Below are positions 62,900 through 64,000 of a stretch of DNA of 64,000 nucleotides, in pieces (position 1 is the stretch's first letter; every line of letters begins with the position of its first letter). The position numbers and the translations under genes are program-made. This DNA comes from Idiomarina abyssalis. GTDB taxonomy: Bacteria > Pseudomonadota > Gammaproteobacteria > Enterobacterales > Alteromonadaceae. The notes beneath the pieces were generated by a model. The model was not told the DNA's origin and searched no databases. It saw only the letters and a list, made by a program, of their open reading frames with translations. The stretch is taken from contig NZ_FPBE01000001.1 of the NCBI RefSeq assembly GCF_900116625.1, forward strand, positions 806,001 through 870,000. The letters run 5' to 3'.

Positions 62900-64000
62900 C
62901 TATTCTGGCCGGCGCATTACGCGGTATGCAATAACCGCTAATAAGCCGGCCACACCTATCACCCACGCCATAGCGTAGTCAGTAAACGAACCAGCCTGAC
63001 TCACCCCGGCAGACACCAAACCGGCAATTAAAAACTGTAAACTGCCGGTTACCGCCGAGGCTGAGCCCGCCCGTTCTTTTTGTTCTGCCAAAGCCCCGGC
63101 CATAGCATTGGGGAAAACCAAACCAAGCGTTGAAATATAGGCGAATAAAGGCAGCAAAATTCCCCAGAAGCTCGCATTTAAGTAAGCCATAACACACATT
63201 ATGACCGAAACTATTGCCAGCATAGGCAAAGAAACATTAAGAATTTTGCGAGAGGAATGGTACTTCAACAACCAACCATTTAATTGAGAAAGCCCGATAA
63301 TACCAATAGCATTCAGACCAAATAACCAACTGTAGTGAGTTGGCGAAAGACCGAAAACTTCTATAAACATTTTCGGCGAACCAGTGATGTAAGCAAACAG
63401 ACCCGACTGAGCGATAGCACCTGTTAACGAATAACGAAGAAAAGACGGATCGCGAAGCACTGACCAATAGGTGCTGCCGGTGTTCCGCATACGCACATCG
63501 TAGCGGCGCCCCCGCGTTTCCGGCATGACAAAGTGAATGGTTACCGCTGACGCAACGCCCAATGCAGCCACAATCAGAAACAAAGCGCGCCAACCCATCC
63601 ATTCCGTTACATAAGCCCCAAATAACGGGGCCAGAATAGGCGCGACGCCCATAACAAGAATGAGAAAAGAGAACACACGGGCTGATGCTTGTGGTGTGTA
63701 TAAGTCACGCACCACCGCCCGGGCAATAACAATACCGGCACAGGCCCCAATGGCCTGGAAAAAGCGTAAAACGACAAGCCACTGAATGTCCGGGGCAAAA
63801 GCACAACCAATAGACGTCACCACGTAGATTGCCAGCCCGATATACAACGGGTTCTTGCGTCCGAACTTATCAGTCGCAGTACCGTAAAGTAACTGACCAA
63901 TAAAAAGACCGAAGAAAAAGGCAGTCAGTGATAACTCAACGTGATGTGTATCGGTTGCATAATCAGACGCAATAGCGCTGAATGCCGGCAGATACATATC
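62900..64000 (-). CDS. Bcr/CflA-family MFS drug efflux transporter, 5'-truncated by window edge
   Basis: At least 366 residues are visible, reading on past the right edge: the last codons give DMYLPAFSAI, which in family members sits shortly after the start. About 11 membrane segments remain, with the MFS motif A region DKFGRKNPLYIGLAIY and motif C-like VMGVAPILAPLFGAYV. Bcr/CflA proteins are proton antiporters for drugs such as bicyclomycin, chloramphenicol or florfenicol. Exact substrate is unreadable. Its start and promoter are outside the window. It ends 5 bases from the convergent AbgT gene, with no terminator between. Confidence 0.9.
   Translation of the reverse strand, partial: DMYLPAFSAIASDYATDTHHVELSLTAFFFGLFIGQLLYGTATDKFGRKNPLYIGLAIYVVTSIGCAFAPDIQWLVVLRFFQAIGACAGIVIARAVVRDLYTPQASARVFSFLILVMGVAPILAPLFGAYVTEWMGWRALFLIVAALGVASAVTIHFVMPETRGRRYDVRMRNTGSTYWSVLRDPSFLRYSLTGAIAQSGLFAYITGSPKMFIEVFGLSPTHYSWLFGLNAIGIIGLSQLNGWLLKYHSSRKILNVSLPMLAIVSVIMCVMAYLNASFWGILLPLFAYISTLGLVFPNAMAGALAEQKERAGSASAVTGSLQFLIAGLVSAGVSQAGSFTDYAMAWVIGVAGLLAVIAYRVMRRPE

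Noticed and set aside
1-64000. CRISPR array, insertion sequence or tRNA gene
   Set aside because: No regularly spaced repeats, transposase-like frames or tRNA cloverleaf were found apart from the tRNA-like part of tmRNA.

Overview
The window is a dense, syntenic chromosomal segment from a marine-type gammaproteobacterium. Protein families, gene order and moderate GC content suggest Alteromonadales, most like Idiomarina; this is inferred from family resemblance only, with no database search. Nearly all space is coding, and no stretch over about 300 bases lacks a gene. No prophage, insertion sequence, CRISPR array or rRNA/tRNA gene was found. The only RNA gene recognised is tmRNA (ssrA), with the tag ANDDNYALAA.

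Layout. 1-15.8 kb is a housekeeping block that keeps part of an enterobacterial neighbourhood: truC (fragment)-yqcC, DUF3549/DUF3301 genes, syd/queF (divergent), an M61 protease, a diguanylate cyclase, ppnN with a DUF3192 gene and an unrecognised HDOD-like gene, NAD-isocitrate dehydrogenase, and a gcvA-hydrolase-DUF423-rlmM operon. 15.8-36.3 kb is a branched-chain amino acid catabolic island. A minus-strand valine/isoleucine operon (mmsA, isobutyryl-CoA dehydrogenase, HIBCH, mmsB, SDR) ends at a clear terminator. A thiolase gene is divergent from a plus-strand leucine operon (liuR-liuA-liuB-liuC-liuD-liuE-acetoacetyl-CoA synthetase). A perfect 16-bp palindrome lies between thiolase and liuR. 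The leucine operon appears to run on, without a visible terminator, through a CHASE-GGDEF-EAL c-di-GMP protein and ETF-ubiquinone oxidoreductase to a strong terminator at 36.33 kb.

36.4-41.3 kb holds single-gene units: a secreted Lys/Glu-rich hendecad-repeat protein, an H-NS family protein, an RcsF-like lipoprotein, a DUF4097-like exported protein, trmO and proS. 41.3-49.9 kb holds purine salvage and transport (gpt, NCS2 permease), a ferredoxin, then the operon prmB-aroC-epmC-entericidin-NAD-kinase-like protein, and smrB, sixA, ratB/ratA and smpB. 50-55 kb holds a two-lobed aspartic protease, an MDR oxidoreductase, a small membrane protein, ssrA, elbB and an old yellow enzyme. 55-64 kb holds a GNAT-C39 peptidase fusion, purM-purN, a DUF3108 protein, fadE with candidate FadR and PsrA sites, an AbgT transporter and a Bcr/CflA efflux pump cut by the window edge.

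How it fits together. Valine is taken to propionyl-CoA and leucine to acetyl-CoA plus acetoacetate. AacS and the thiolase recover acetoacetate as acetyl-CoA, electrons from the acyl-CoA dehydrogenases reach quinone through ETF and ETF-QO, and NAD-isocitrate dehydrogenase continues oxidation in the TCA cycle. This fits an amino-acid- and fatty-acid-consuming lifestyle. The most unusual element is the c-di-GMP synthesis/degradation protein set 3 bases after the acetoacetyl-CoA synthetase gene. A second ribosome-linked theme (prmB, smrB, ratAB, smpB, ssrA, epmC, rlmM, trmO, proS) is conserved neighbourhood rather than novelty.
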